Shown here piece by piece: positions 55,618 through 64,000 of a DNA stretch of 64,000 bases. Source of the stretch: Treponema sp. (GTDB lineage Bacteria > Spirochaetota > Spirochaetia > Treponematales > Breznakiellaceae); NCBI GenBank assembly GCA_009777735.1, contig WRLF01000012.1:27504-91503 (forward strand). The letters run 5' to 3'. Under the pieces are notes generated by a model, which did not search any database, had not been told where the DNA came from, and saw nothing but the letters and a program-made list of their open reading frames with translations. Every line of letters begins with the position of its first letter. Position 1 is the stretch's first letter. The translations under genes were made by a program, and so were the position numbers.

Positions 55618-56802
55618 CTAAAGCCTTTTCAGAAATAACAACAGCGGCAGATGGTCACTCATACCGGAACCGGTACGGTTGTTATACATGACCGGGTATC
55701 CGTTTACGTTGGCAAAAGGTGGAGTATTTATTACAAGACAGGTATCGAATTCCCAGCCGGTCTCGTCAAATAACTGACCGGAAAGCAGAAAATGATCGAT
55801 TGTTTCCCAGGCATTGCGATAATAGTAAGAACCGTCCCGGAGTTCCGCCGACCAGGGCGAGTACAGGATAATGGCTCCCGAAGGAAAATGCTTCGGTTCG
55901 GGAGGGGAATTTCTGCTCAGAACAATAAAATCTTTTTGCAGTTGGGCTATTACCGCAGCAGATTCCGGGGCGCTCCCGTCAATACCATACATATTGACAT
56001 CTTCCGCCGCCCGTGGATCATCGGGTAAAAGCGCACAGATAATGGAACCGCTGCGGCGATAAAAGTCGTCATGGTTTTCATTCAGGTCGCCCATTACAAT
56101 CACGGGAATATCCGGTTCGCTTTCCGCCAATTCCCGGATCCTGCGGACAATGATCCGTGCCGATGCCCTGCGGGTACTTTCGGTGGCATCATCGCCACCA
56201 AGCTTTGATTTCCAGTGGCAGACAAAAAGTATCATCGCATTATTCGTTTCGTTGCCTGTTTCACTGTCTGCTGTCTGCGGCGGTACATCAATCCGGGCTT
56301 CCAGCATGGGCCGGGGGGCAATATCGCCGTCAATGTACACTGTATGGGATTTTACTTCGAGCAGCGGAAAACGGCTTAACAAGCCAATGCCCAATGCCAT
56401 TCCGGGAATGATGGAAAAACCGGTCCATCCATACCCCTGTGCCGATAATGCAAAAGCCAGATCCTCCAATACCTGGGCCGATTCAACTTCCTGGAGGGCA
56501 ATAATGTCCGGTTTTCGCTCCATTCCTCCAATGGCATTAGCTATGACATTCAACCGTCCCCGGTATTTTTCCCGGGTCCAGCCTGCCGTTTCCCGGTAGT
56601 CATCATATTCTGTCCCGTTTTCAACCCCGTCAAACAGTGTCTGTATATTCCATGTCATAATGGCCATGGAATCCCATTTTCCGGATGTGCTTTCCTCTGA
56701 TCCGGGAATTGTGCACCCGGTGCACCCCGTAGACAGTACCAGCAGCAGTACGGCGTAAAGCAATAACCGCATACTTTTTAACCCCGCAATACATCTTTTC
56801 AT
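55618..56802 (-). CDS. Endonuclease/exonuclease/phosphatase-family lipoprotein
   Basis: Lipobox LVLSTGCT; MTWNIQTLFDG; DIIALQEVES; VIVMGDLNENHDD; SDHLPLLLFL. Confidence 0.92.
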   Translation of the reverse strand: MKRCIAGLKSMRLLLYAVLLLVLSTGCTGCTIPGSEESTSGKWDSMAIMTWNIQTLFDGVENGTEYDDYRETAGWTREKYRGRLNVIANAIGGMERKPDIIALQEVESAQVLEDLAFALSAQGYGWTGFSIIPGMALGIGLLSRFPLLEVKSHTVYIDGDIAPRPMLEARIDVPPQTADSETGNETNNAMILFVCHWKSKLGGDDATESTRRASARIIVRRIRELAESEPDIPVIVMGDLNENHDDFYRRSGSIICALLPDDPRAAEDVNMYGIDGSAPESAAVIAQLQKDFIVLSRNSPPEPKHFPSGAIILYSPWSAELRDGSYYYRNAWETIDHFLLSGQLFDETGWEFDTCLVINTPPFANVNGYPVMYNNRTGSGMSDHLPLLLFLKRL

Positions 56803-56828
56803 ACATATCTCCTTAGCATATATATGGC

Positions 56829-56858
56829 TTGAAAATGGGTTTTGCTTTATAATATAAT
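56829..56858 (+). promoter_or_regulatory. Sigma70-like promoter upstream of the GGDEF gene
   Basis: TTGAAA (56829-56834), 18-nt spacer, TATAAT (56853-56858). Confidence 0.5.
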
Positions 56859-56913
56859 CTATGAAATTTGAAAAAAATCCTGTTTGCAGCATAAAGGGCA
56901 GGAGGAGTAGCTC

Positions 56914-58404
56914 ATGCATGATTATTCTGCAGAGCAGGAGAAAAATATGATCGAACGGCGCGCCGAATTGGTTAAAGCTTTGGATAAGGCTCTTGAAATT
57001 TTTTGCTCCCATGAAAAAAAGACATTTGAAGAGACAATGGCATACGGCCTGCGTCCCATAGCAGATGCTTCAGGGGTAACCCGTATCATTATTTTCCGCC
57101 ATATTGAGATAAACGGGGAGAAGTGCTTTAGGCAATTGTACCGTTGGGACAAGATCGAAGGCGGGTTGACCGATAAAAGCCCGGTTTTTTTTCCTGTTAA
57201 TCAGATAACAACAGAATGGCTGAATATCCTCCTGGAGAATATATGTGTAAATCAACAGTTGAGCGGTAAATCCAAAGATGATAAAACTTTTGCGGACATG
57301 TTTGGTAAAAAATCGGTATTCATAGTGCCCGTATTTTCTTACAGTGCATTATGGGGAGGCGTTGCTTATCTGGATAATCGCAGCGATCGGCTTTTCGACG
57401 AAGACTGCATGGGTTTTATGCGTTCTGCCGCACGTCTCTGTGCCAATGCCGTTATTCATAATGAAATGGAACGGGAGATTGCCGAAGAGAGCGAGATTGC
57501 CCGTACTGTGATGGAATCAAGCCCTGTTTCTTATATTCTGTTTGACAAGGATCTGCAGGCTATTGACTGTAATAACATTGCACATCAGGTTTTTAACTGC
57601 TCTGACAAGCAATATCTTTTACATAACTTTTGGAAAAACTTTTCACCGGTTTATCAGCCGGACGGAAGAAAATCGTTTGAAAAAGCACACTCCATGAAAG
57701 ACGACGCATTTACGAAAAGGAAAATTGTTTTTGACTGGGTTCATAAAACATTTGATGATGAAGTGCTTCCCGTTGAAAATACATTAACGGCCATTGTTAA
57801 TAACAACGAAAAATACCTTATTTGTTATATGTATGATTTACGGAGCATTAAACAAATGGAAGAAAACATCCGGTGGCTTGAAACTGAAGCGGAGAAGGTA
57901 TATTACGATGCGCTGACATGTATATACAACAGACGTTATTTTGATGAAAATCTGAGCCGCATATTAAAACTTCTGTCCCGTACAGAAAGTACGATCAGCC
58001 TGATGATGATTGACATAGACTTTTTCAAGAAATACAACGACACATACGGTCACAGTGAAGGAGATGTCTGTCTGAAAGCTGTTGCAAATACGCTTTCAAA
58101 AACCCTTACCAGAGGTGATGATTTTGTTGCACGGTACGGAGGTGAGGAATTTGCCGTTGTTCTTCCCAATACCGATGAAGCCGGTGCACGATTCCTGGCG
58201 GGAAAACTGCTTGAAAACATTCAAAACTGTAAAATATTGCATGAAAACAGCGACATAGCCGATCATGTTACCATCTCCATTGGGATAACGACCGGTAAAA
58301 CGGATTATACCCGAAACCCAGATGATTACATCAAAAGAGCGGATGAGATGCTCTATGCATCAAAGCAAAATGGACGTAACAGGTATACATTTGGTGCCAT
58401 GTGA
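56914..58404 (+). CDS. Diguanylate cyclase (GAF/PAS-like + GGDEF)
   Basis: DALTCIYNRRYFDENL...MMIDIDFFKKYNDTYGHSEGDVCLKAVA...ARYGGEEFAVVLPNTD. Confidence 0.95.
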   Translation: MHDYSAEQEKNMIERRAELVKALDKALEIFCSHEKKTFEETMAYGLRPIADASGVTRIIIFRHIEINGEKCFRQLYRWDKIEGGLTDKSPVFFPVNQITTEWLNILLENICVNQQLSGKSKDDKTFADMFGKKSVFIVPVFSYSALWGGVAYLDNRSDRLFDEDCMGFMRSAARLCANAVIHNEMEREIAEESEIARTVMESSPVSYILFDKDLQAIDCNNIAHQVFNCSDKQYLLHNFWKNFSPVYQPDGRKSFEKAHSMKDDAFTKRKIVFDWVHKTFDDEVLPVENTLTAIVNNNEKYLICYMYDLRSIKQMEENIRWLETEAEKVYYDALTCIYNRRYFDENLSRILKLLSRTESTISLMMIDIDFFKKYNDTYGHSEGDVCLKAVANTLSKTLTRGDDFVARYGGEEFAVVLPNTDEAGARFLAGKLLENIQNCKILHENSDIADHVTISIGITTGKTDYTRNPDDYIKRADEMLYASKQNGRNRYTFGAM

Positions 58405-58434
58405 GTATCTGCAAGTAGATTCCGGAGGAGCATT

Positions 58435-59589
58435 ATGCAGTATGTAGATTTTGGTAAAACCGGTGCAAGAGTGTCCCGGCTGGGTATGGGCTGTATGCGG
58501 CTGCCCGTGACAGAGAAAGACGACAAGACGGTTATTAACGAGGAAAAGAGCATAGCGCTTATCCACAGAGCAATGGAATTGGGGGTGAACTTTTTTGATA
58601 CAGCTCCATATTATTGCGATAAACTGAGCGAAGTTATTTTGGGAAAGGCTCTTCGGGGCGGCAGACGGGAAAAAGTGTATATTTCCACGAAAAACCCCAT
58701 CGAAAACGATTCCGGAGATGATTACGAGAAACGGCTGGAAACTTCCCTTAAAAACCTGGGCGTAACATCCATTGATTTCTACCATTTCTGGGGCATATCC
58801 ATGCAGTCTTTTACAGAAAAAGTAAAAGCCAAAGACGGCCCCTTTGAGCGGGCAAAAAAGCTAAAAGAACAAGGGGTTATAAAGCACATTTCCTTTTCTT
58901 TTCATGACGGCGGCGCGAAAGAAAAAGAAGGTGATAAACTCATTGAGGTTCTCAAAAATGGGGAAGGGGTTCTGGAATCCGTTCTCTGCCAGTATAACCT
59001 TATGGATCGTAACAAGGAGCCTGGAATTGCCCTGGCTAATCAAATGGGGCTGGGGACGGTGGTAATGGGTCCCGTTGGCGGCGGACGCCTGGGCGCACCG
59101 ACAAAAGTAATCCAGGATATGCTCCCCGGAAAAGTGCAAAGTTCCGCCGAGCTGGCCCTTCGTTTTGTGCTGAGTAATCCGCATGTGCATATTGCCTTGT
59201 CCGGAATGTCCGACATGGAACAGCTTGAGGAAAATGTCAGGATAGCAGACAATATCTCTCCCCTCAATTCCGGTGAGCTTATGCAAATTGAAGCCATGAT
59301 GAAGGAGAATGAGCGTCTGGCAGGGCTTTACTGTACAGGCTGCAATTATTGTATGCCCTGTCCACGGGGGATTAATATTCCCGCTGTGTTTAATATTATG
59401 AACTATCACCGGATCTACAAAATCACCGACTACGCGAAAAAAAACTATGCCGAAATAGGCCAGTCTCCATGGATGAAATTCGAGAATGCATCGGCTTGCA
59501 ACGCATGCGGTGAGTGTGAATCTAAATGCCCCCAAAGCATTCCCATCAGGGAGCAGATGAAGGAAACCCACAAAACCCTGGCAAGCTAA
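58435..59589 (+). CDS. Aldo/keto reductase with C-terminal 4Fe-4S region
   Basis: MQYVDFGKTGARVSRLGMGCMRLPV; C-terminal CTGCNYCMPCPRGINIP and CNACGECESKCPQSIPI. Confidence 0.93.
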   Translation: MQYVDFGKTGARVSRLGMGCMRLPVTEKDDKTVINEEKSIALIHRAMELGVNFFDTAPYYCDKLSEVILGKALRGGRREKVYISTKNPIENDSGDDYEKRLETSLKNLGVTSIDFYHFWGISMQSFTEKVKAKDGPFERAKKLKEQGVIKHISFSFHDGGAKEKEGDKLIEVLKNGEGVLESVLCQYNLMDRNKEPGIALANQMGLGTVVMGPVGGGRLGAPTKVIQDMLPGKVQSSAELALRFVLSNPHVHIALSGMSDMEQLEENVRIADNISPLNSGELMQIEAMMKENERLAGLYCTGCNYCMPCPRGINIPAVFNIMNYHRIYKITDYAKKNYAEIGQSPWMKFENASACNACGECESKCPQSIPIREQMKETHKTLAS

Positions 59590-61388
59590 CTATACAGCAT
59601 ATCCAGATCAATTTCACCGGCGGTGCAGGGTACCGTTATATCCCAATTTTCAAGCACTTTGGGATGTATTTCGCCAAACACGCCGATGCGCCTGCCTTTG
59701 TACAGCACTGCTGCTGCCCGCCCCGGGATAAAGCGTTGATCACCGGATTCTTCGACATCGTATTCGCGGGAAAGGTAGTAGAATAGCGTCTGTAAAAGAC
59801 CTGCGGCTGTGTTGAAATTTGCTTCCTTGTCCGCATGGAGAAACCCGGCATACTGGCGGGTAATTGTACCAGTGGAATCTTTGGGATTTTTCTCAGAATT
59901 ATCCCGGTAGGCGATCTTTCCAATCTCGAAAATTTTATGAGGGTACACCGAATGGCTTGATACGGATTCACTTTCCATCAACGAGGCAATAACCGAATCA
60001 CGGACATATTCATAGTTTTCTGTCATGGGGTTCGCTATGCGGATGATGCGTCTGACCACTTCGTCTGTTATCTGTTGTCCTGCTTTTGAAGTGGTCGGAC
60101 ACATGTTATCAACCAGATGTTTTCGTGAACCAAGGTAGTTGTAGATCATTTCCTGATAACCCATGCCAATAAAAATTTCCTTTACCTGACGGCTGAACAA
60201 TGTGACGGGCAGCAGACGGCCAACAGTAGAGTCGGCGGGACGCTCCGGCTTGAACGAACTTAGTCTCCGGCCTATCATCACATCTTCTGCAACATCGGCG
60301 GCGTGGAGAAAATCATTGCGGTACTCCGGCGGCCATGCAGTAATCCCTTCGTCCTCAACCGTCTGCCTGCGCTCGGTGCCTTTTCCCTTTTCGGCCTTCA
60401 CGCCCATGCGGGCAAGAGCCTGTACACATTCATCTGCGTTGAGTTTTTCGCCGAGAAATTTTTCGATGCGGGCCAGCGAGCAAAAAACCGGCTCCTGAAA
60501 ATAATACGGGTACACAATATTCCTGCCAAATGGCGTGTCGTACTCATACTGTATTTCCACCGGCTCAATGGTAAAACCGTTGTCGGCAAGGTCGCATGCA
60601 ACGATTGAAGCGGCCAGCGTTACCAGGGTAATGTCCGTTCCGGTAAGCTCTACAAATATTTCCGAATCGCCAACCTGGACTGCGCCAATATCGGCGGAAT
60701 TGATAATCGGCGGATAGGAAAGCACACCGCCTTGTGAATCGGTAAGGAATGGATGCACCGGCTTGTGTTCCAGAATAAATGCAAACTCTTTGCCTTTGGG
60801 GTGCTGCCGGAGAATTTCTGTCGGGGTAAGCGGGACATCCCATTGCAGCGGCACAAATGAAACACTGTTGGGATCAACACCTTTGTAGATAATCGGCCAT
60901 TTGACCGGCGAAACGCGGTACAGACCCATCGAAATAGAGCGCCGTTTGCGGCCGAAATTCCAGGCAAGTTTTTCCTGCGTCTGAATCATGTCGCGTAACA
61001 ACGGGTCGGAAATTGATTTTCCTTTGGCGATAAATCCCGCGAGGTAGGGGCGAACCTGTTGAACGCTTTTTTCAACCTTTACCGTGTACGCTGCTTTTTG
61101 TGTTGTACAGGGCAGCGAAAAAAACGGATATTCTGGTTTTGCCCCGCTGCTATACACCCGGAGTTGGCGGGCGCATCCGGCGGTTCCCCATAAATCGGGG
61201 CGGTTTGTATCGTTAAGTTCTATCTTGAGAACCCTTTCTGATTCGGGCAGGTTTTTGTCGCTGTCTTCATCAAGTTCTGCTTTGGCGCAGGTGAGGGCGT
61301 CTTCAAATTCTTCTCTGGTTTTCCAGCCTTTTCCATTTGTGCCGGCCAGTTCGTAAAACATTGTTTCGTTAACTTCTATTTTAGGCAT
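59586..61388 (-). CDS. pheT: Phenylalanyl-tRNA synthetase beta subunit (archaeal-type)
   Basis: MPKIEVNETMFYELAG...LKIELNDTNRPDLWGTAGCARQLRVY; VTLFSRQVKEIFIGMGYQEMIYNYLGS. Confidence 0.95.
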   Translation of the reverse strand: MPKIEVNETMFYELAGTNGKGWKTREEFEDALTCAKAELDEDSDKNLPESERVLKIELNDTNRPDLWGTAGCARQLRVYSSGAKPEYPFFSLPCTTQKAAYTVKVEKSVQQVRPYLAGFIAKGKSISDPLLRDMIQTQEKLAWNFGRKRRSISMGLYRVSPVKWPIIYKGVDPNSVSFVPLQWDVPLTPTEILRQHPKGKEFAFILEHKPVHPFLTDSQGGVLSYPPIINSADIGAVQVGDSEIFVELTGTDITLVTLAASIVACDLADNGFTIEPVEIQYEYDTPFGRNIVYPYYFQEPVFCSLARIEKFLGEKLNADECVQALARMGVKAEKGKGTERRQTVEDEGITAWPPEYRNDFLHAADVAEDVMIGRRLSSFKPERPADSTVGRLLPVTLFSRQVKEIFIGMGYQEMIYNYLGSRKHLVDNMCPTTSKAGQQITDEVVRRIIRIANPMTENYEYVRDSVIASLMESESVSSHSVYPHKIFEIGKIAYRDNSEKNPKDSTGTITRQYAGFLHADKEANFNTAAGLLQTLFYYLSREYDVEESGDQRFIPGRAAAVLYKGRRIGVFGEIHPKVLENWDITVPCTAGEIDLDMLYS

Positions 61389-63021
61389 TGCGGCTCTCCC
61401 TGGCACGTCGTAAGCGCACATCTTCAATGTCGTAACTGAACAACTCCCGCAGGTCGTTGAGGCCGAGCGCCATCAATGCCATGCGGTCAATACCGATACC
61501 CCATGCGGCAACCGGTACAGAAACACCAAGGCTTTCCGTTACTTCCGGCCGGAAAATACCCGAACCGCCAAGCTCAAACCAGCCCAAGGCAGGATGTTTC
61601 ACATGCATTTCTACCGAAGGTTCGGTAAAGGGGAAATAGCCGGGAACATATTTTACTTCTTTCGCGCCGGCAACTTCGACGGCAAACATCTCCAACATTC
61701 CCAGCAGGGTGCGGAGGTTGACATTTTCGCCTAACACAATGCCTTCGGTTTGGTAAAAATCCGGCAGGTGGGTTGCATCAACACGGTCATAACGGAAACA
61801 ACGGGCAATGCCAAAGTACTTGCCGGGCACTTTTGCTGTGGGCAGTGTTCTTGCGGAAAGCGCTGTCCCCTGGGAACGGAGAATCAACCGCCGGGTAAAC
61901 TCACGGTCAAAGGCATAGTTCCAGCCGCGGCTGCCTGTTGCACCGCCATTTTCGTGAGCGGCGGCGACATTGGAAAGCCAGGGCTCTTCGATTGCCGCAG
62001 CATGGGAATAGCTGCCGGCGTTTGTCGGATCGGCAACTCGATATGCATCGTGGATATCACGGGCAGAATGGAACTGCGGCATAAACAGGGCATCTGAATT
62101 CCAGAATTCGGTTTCTACGAGAGGGCCGTCAAATTCCTCAAACCCCAGCGAAGCAAGTTTGTCTTTAACATCTTCAAGGAATTTTGCGTAAGGGTTGCTG
62201 CGTCCGGGAACAAGCCGTATCGGTGGTGTCTTGACATTGTACGGCCTGAATGTCTTGTCCTTCCAGCTTCCCGTCTCAAGCATCTGCTGAGTCAGCGTGC
62301 CAAGCTCATCGCCGGTAATACCCGCCGCTGTAAGCATTGCCGCCGCCGCCTCTGCGGAAGTGTTGAGGCCGTATACTACGGTTTCGCGATCAAACTGGCG
62401 GAATGCGGCATTGTCGGCGCCGCGTTTTTTTGCTATACCGGAGATGAATTGCTTTTCCTCTTCATTAAGCGAGGCTTCCGCAAGCAGGCCGCCTTCGGTT
62501 ACAATTTTTTTGAAAATCCCCCGCAAAAGAGCAAAATGGGCAAGCACCGGATTTTTTGACGGGTCATCAAGCGGAATGGTGACAGTCACCTTTTTGTCGC
62601 TGTCCATCGACAATACGCCAAGTTTGGAAAGGTGCCCAAAAGCGCTGCCGATGTCCTTGTTCTCCATATGGAGCGCCTGGGCGATCTCGGTCAGTAAAGG
62701 CCTGTCCTGCGCTGATTTCATTCTGTTCCGTATCATTTCAAGGATACGTTCTTCGGGGCTTCCTTTTTCTTTCCATTCCTGTCCCAGCCCGGTTATTTCG
62801 TAAAAAATAGCCGTTTCACGCCGTATTTCGCCGATCAACCCTTTACCGAACAGCCATGAAAGCGCCTGGTTTCCATTACCCGTCTTAAATCCCAGATCTT
62901 TTTCAACTTTTTCGATGGTCAGTTCATCGCCTTTTTTGTATGCCAACAGTATCCGTATTTCAAGGGGATGTAAATTTTTTACAATGCCGGATATATCCGC
63001 GGCGGAGGTATCAGTTCCCAT
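61381..63021 (-). CDS. pheS: Phenylalanyl-tRNA synthetase alpha subunit (archaeal-type, N-terminal winged-helix modules)
   Basis: MPQFHSARDIHDAYRV; GKYFGIARCFRYDRVDATHLPDFYQTEG; GIGIDRMALMALGLNDLREL. Confidence 0.95.
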   Translation of the reverse strand: MGTDTSAADISGIVKNLHPLEIRILLAYKKGDELTIEKVEKDLGFKTGNGNQALSWLFGKGLIGEIRRETAIFYEITGLGQEWKEKGSPEERILEMIRNRMKSAQDRPLLTEIAQALHMENKDIGSAFGHLSKLGVLSMDSDKKVTVTIPLDDPSKNPVLAHFALLRGIFKKIVTEGGLLAEASLNEEEKQFISGIAKKRGADNAAFRQFDRETVVYGLNTSAEAAAAMLTAAGITGDELGTLTQQMLETGSWKDKTFRPYNVKTPPIRLVPGRSNPYAKFLEDVKDKLASLGFEEFDGPLVETEFWNSDALFMPQFHSARDIHDAYRVADPTNAGSYSHAAAIEEPWLSNVAAAHENGGATGSRGWNYAFDREFTRRLILRSQGTALSARTLPTAKVPGKYFGIARCFRYDRVDATHLPDFYQTEGIVLGENVNLRTLLGMLEMFAVEVAGAKEVKYVPGYFPFTEPSVEMHVKHPALGWFELGGSGIFRPEVTESLGVSVPVAAWGIGIDRMALMALGLNDLRELFSYDIEDVRLRRARESRNA

Positions 63022-63841
63022 TTTTTGTCAACTCCTCTGCCCGTTTCCAGGCAGCGTTTACTGCCTGTATTACCGTAGATTTAAATGCGCATGATTCAAG
63101 AGCAGCAACCCCGGCAATGGTTGTGCCACCGGGAGAACAAACCATGTCTTTAAGCTGGCTGGTATGCATGTTTGTTTCTATAGTCATTGCTGTTGCGCCA
63201 AGCACAGTCTGGGTTGCATAATACATAGCCTTGTTGCGGGGCAACCCGGAAAGGACACCTCCGTCTGCAAGCGCTTCAATAAACATATATACGAAGGCCG
63301 GGCCGGAACCGGAAAGAGCGGTTACCGCATTAAAATAATGCTCTTCAATACGGTCAACTTCACCGGTTTCTTCGAGCAATGTTTCCAACTCGGCGGCTTT
63401 TATTGCAGACATTTGCGGCGAGACGGCAAGCGCAGTTATTCCTTCAGAAACAAGAGCCGGCGTATTGGGCATGATGCGTGCCACAGGGATATCACTGCCT
63501 ATAACAGCCTGGATTTCAGCAATTGTCCAGCCTGCTGCCATTGAAACCACTACCGGCGCATTGCCGCCTGCCAGCCGTTTTTGCACAACGGGTGCTATCT
63601 CTTCCAGTATACCTTTCATTGCCGGCGGCTTGACCGCAAGAAAAATATACGCCGCTTTTTCGGCGGCTTTTACGTTTGAGCTAAATACCTCTGCTCCAAT
63701 TGCCTCCGCTGTAATTTCTGCTTTTTCCCTGTCCGTATCAGTTATACCAATTTTTATCTTCGTGTTTTTACCTGAATCACCAATACCTGCCATCAAAGTA
63801 AAACCCATATTTCCGCTGCCAATACATGCAATTTTAGTCAT
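63011..63841 (-). CDS. proC: Pyrroline-5-carboxylate reductase
   Basis: MTKIACIGSGNMGFTLMAGI; ARIMPNTPALVSEGITAL; ALSGSGPAFVYMFIEALADGGVLSGLPR; SPGGTTIAGV. Confidence 0.96.
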   Translation of the reverse strand: MTKIACIGSGNMGFTLMAGIGDSGKNTKIKIGITDTDREKAEITAEAIGAEVFSSNVKAAEKAAYIFLAVKPPAMKGILEEIAPVVQKRLAGGNAPVVVSMAAGWTIAEIQAVIGSDIPVARIMPNTPALVSEGITALAVSPQMSAIKAAELETLLEETGEVDRIEEHYFNAVTALSGSGPAFVYMFIEALADGGVLSGLPRNKAMYYATQTVLGATAMTIETNMHTSQLKDMVCSPGGTTIAGVAALESCAFKSTVIQAVNAAWKRAEELTKNGN

Positions 63842-63901
63842 CGTTTCCTCTTTATGCATACCATATCACTTTTTTTACATGGTGTCAGCATGGAATTACA
63901 C

Positions 63902-64000
63902 CAGCAATGTAATACCCGCAAGACTTGAGCGGGGCCCGTCGGCTGGTCAAGCGCACCGCTTGCGCGGCCCGCTTACCACCGACACCCCCCCCAATCAAGC
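63902..64000. repeat. Structured palindromic intergenic repeat, copy B (truncated by window edge)
   Basis: CAGCAATGTAATACC...AAGACTTG...GGGGCCCGTCGGCTGGTCAAGCGCACCGC...CGCTTACCACCGACACCCC aligns with copy A at 49413-49531. Confidence 0.75.

Overview
The window looks like a chromosomal segment from a Treponema-like spirochaete. This is inferred from the archaeal-type split PheRS, many Cys-lipobox lipoproteins and the overall gene content. No search could be run. The housekeeping backbone includes slt-like, purD, gnd, parAB, coaD, rpmF-acpP-rnc, valS, an NFACT/RqcH-like gene, a TatD-family gene, pheST and proC. It is interrupted by two accessory blocks. (1) ~21.0-33.25 kb is a composite type I restriction-modification island. 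In order it carries a solo S-like gene, an uncharacterised HTH-like 482-aa protein, hsdM, a small protein resembling a PBECR-type nuclease, hsdS, a DUF262+HNH protein, a DUF433/PIN-like pair, hsdR and a YgjP/WLM-type metalloprotease. The PBECR-like gene overlaps hsdM and hsdS by 4 nt on either side. (2) ~33.3-47.3 kb is a galactoside-utilisation locus: GH36, ABC importer, GH27/36-like lipoprotein, two CBM-like lipoproteins, a porin-like protein and an AraC regulator. The most unusual signals are the candidate guard nuclease inside the hsd operon, a 177-bp palindromic heptad-repeat element inserted in frame in valS, two tandem perfect hairpins before hsdR, and a dispersed structured palindrome present twice with compensatory changes. 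No tRNA, rRNA, CRISPR array or transposase was recognised.
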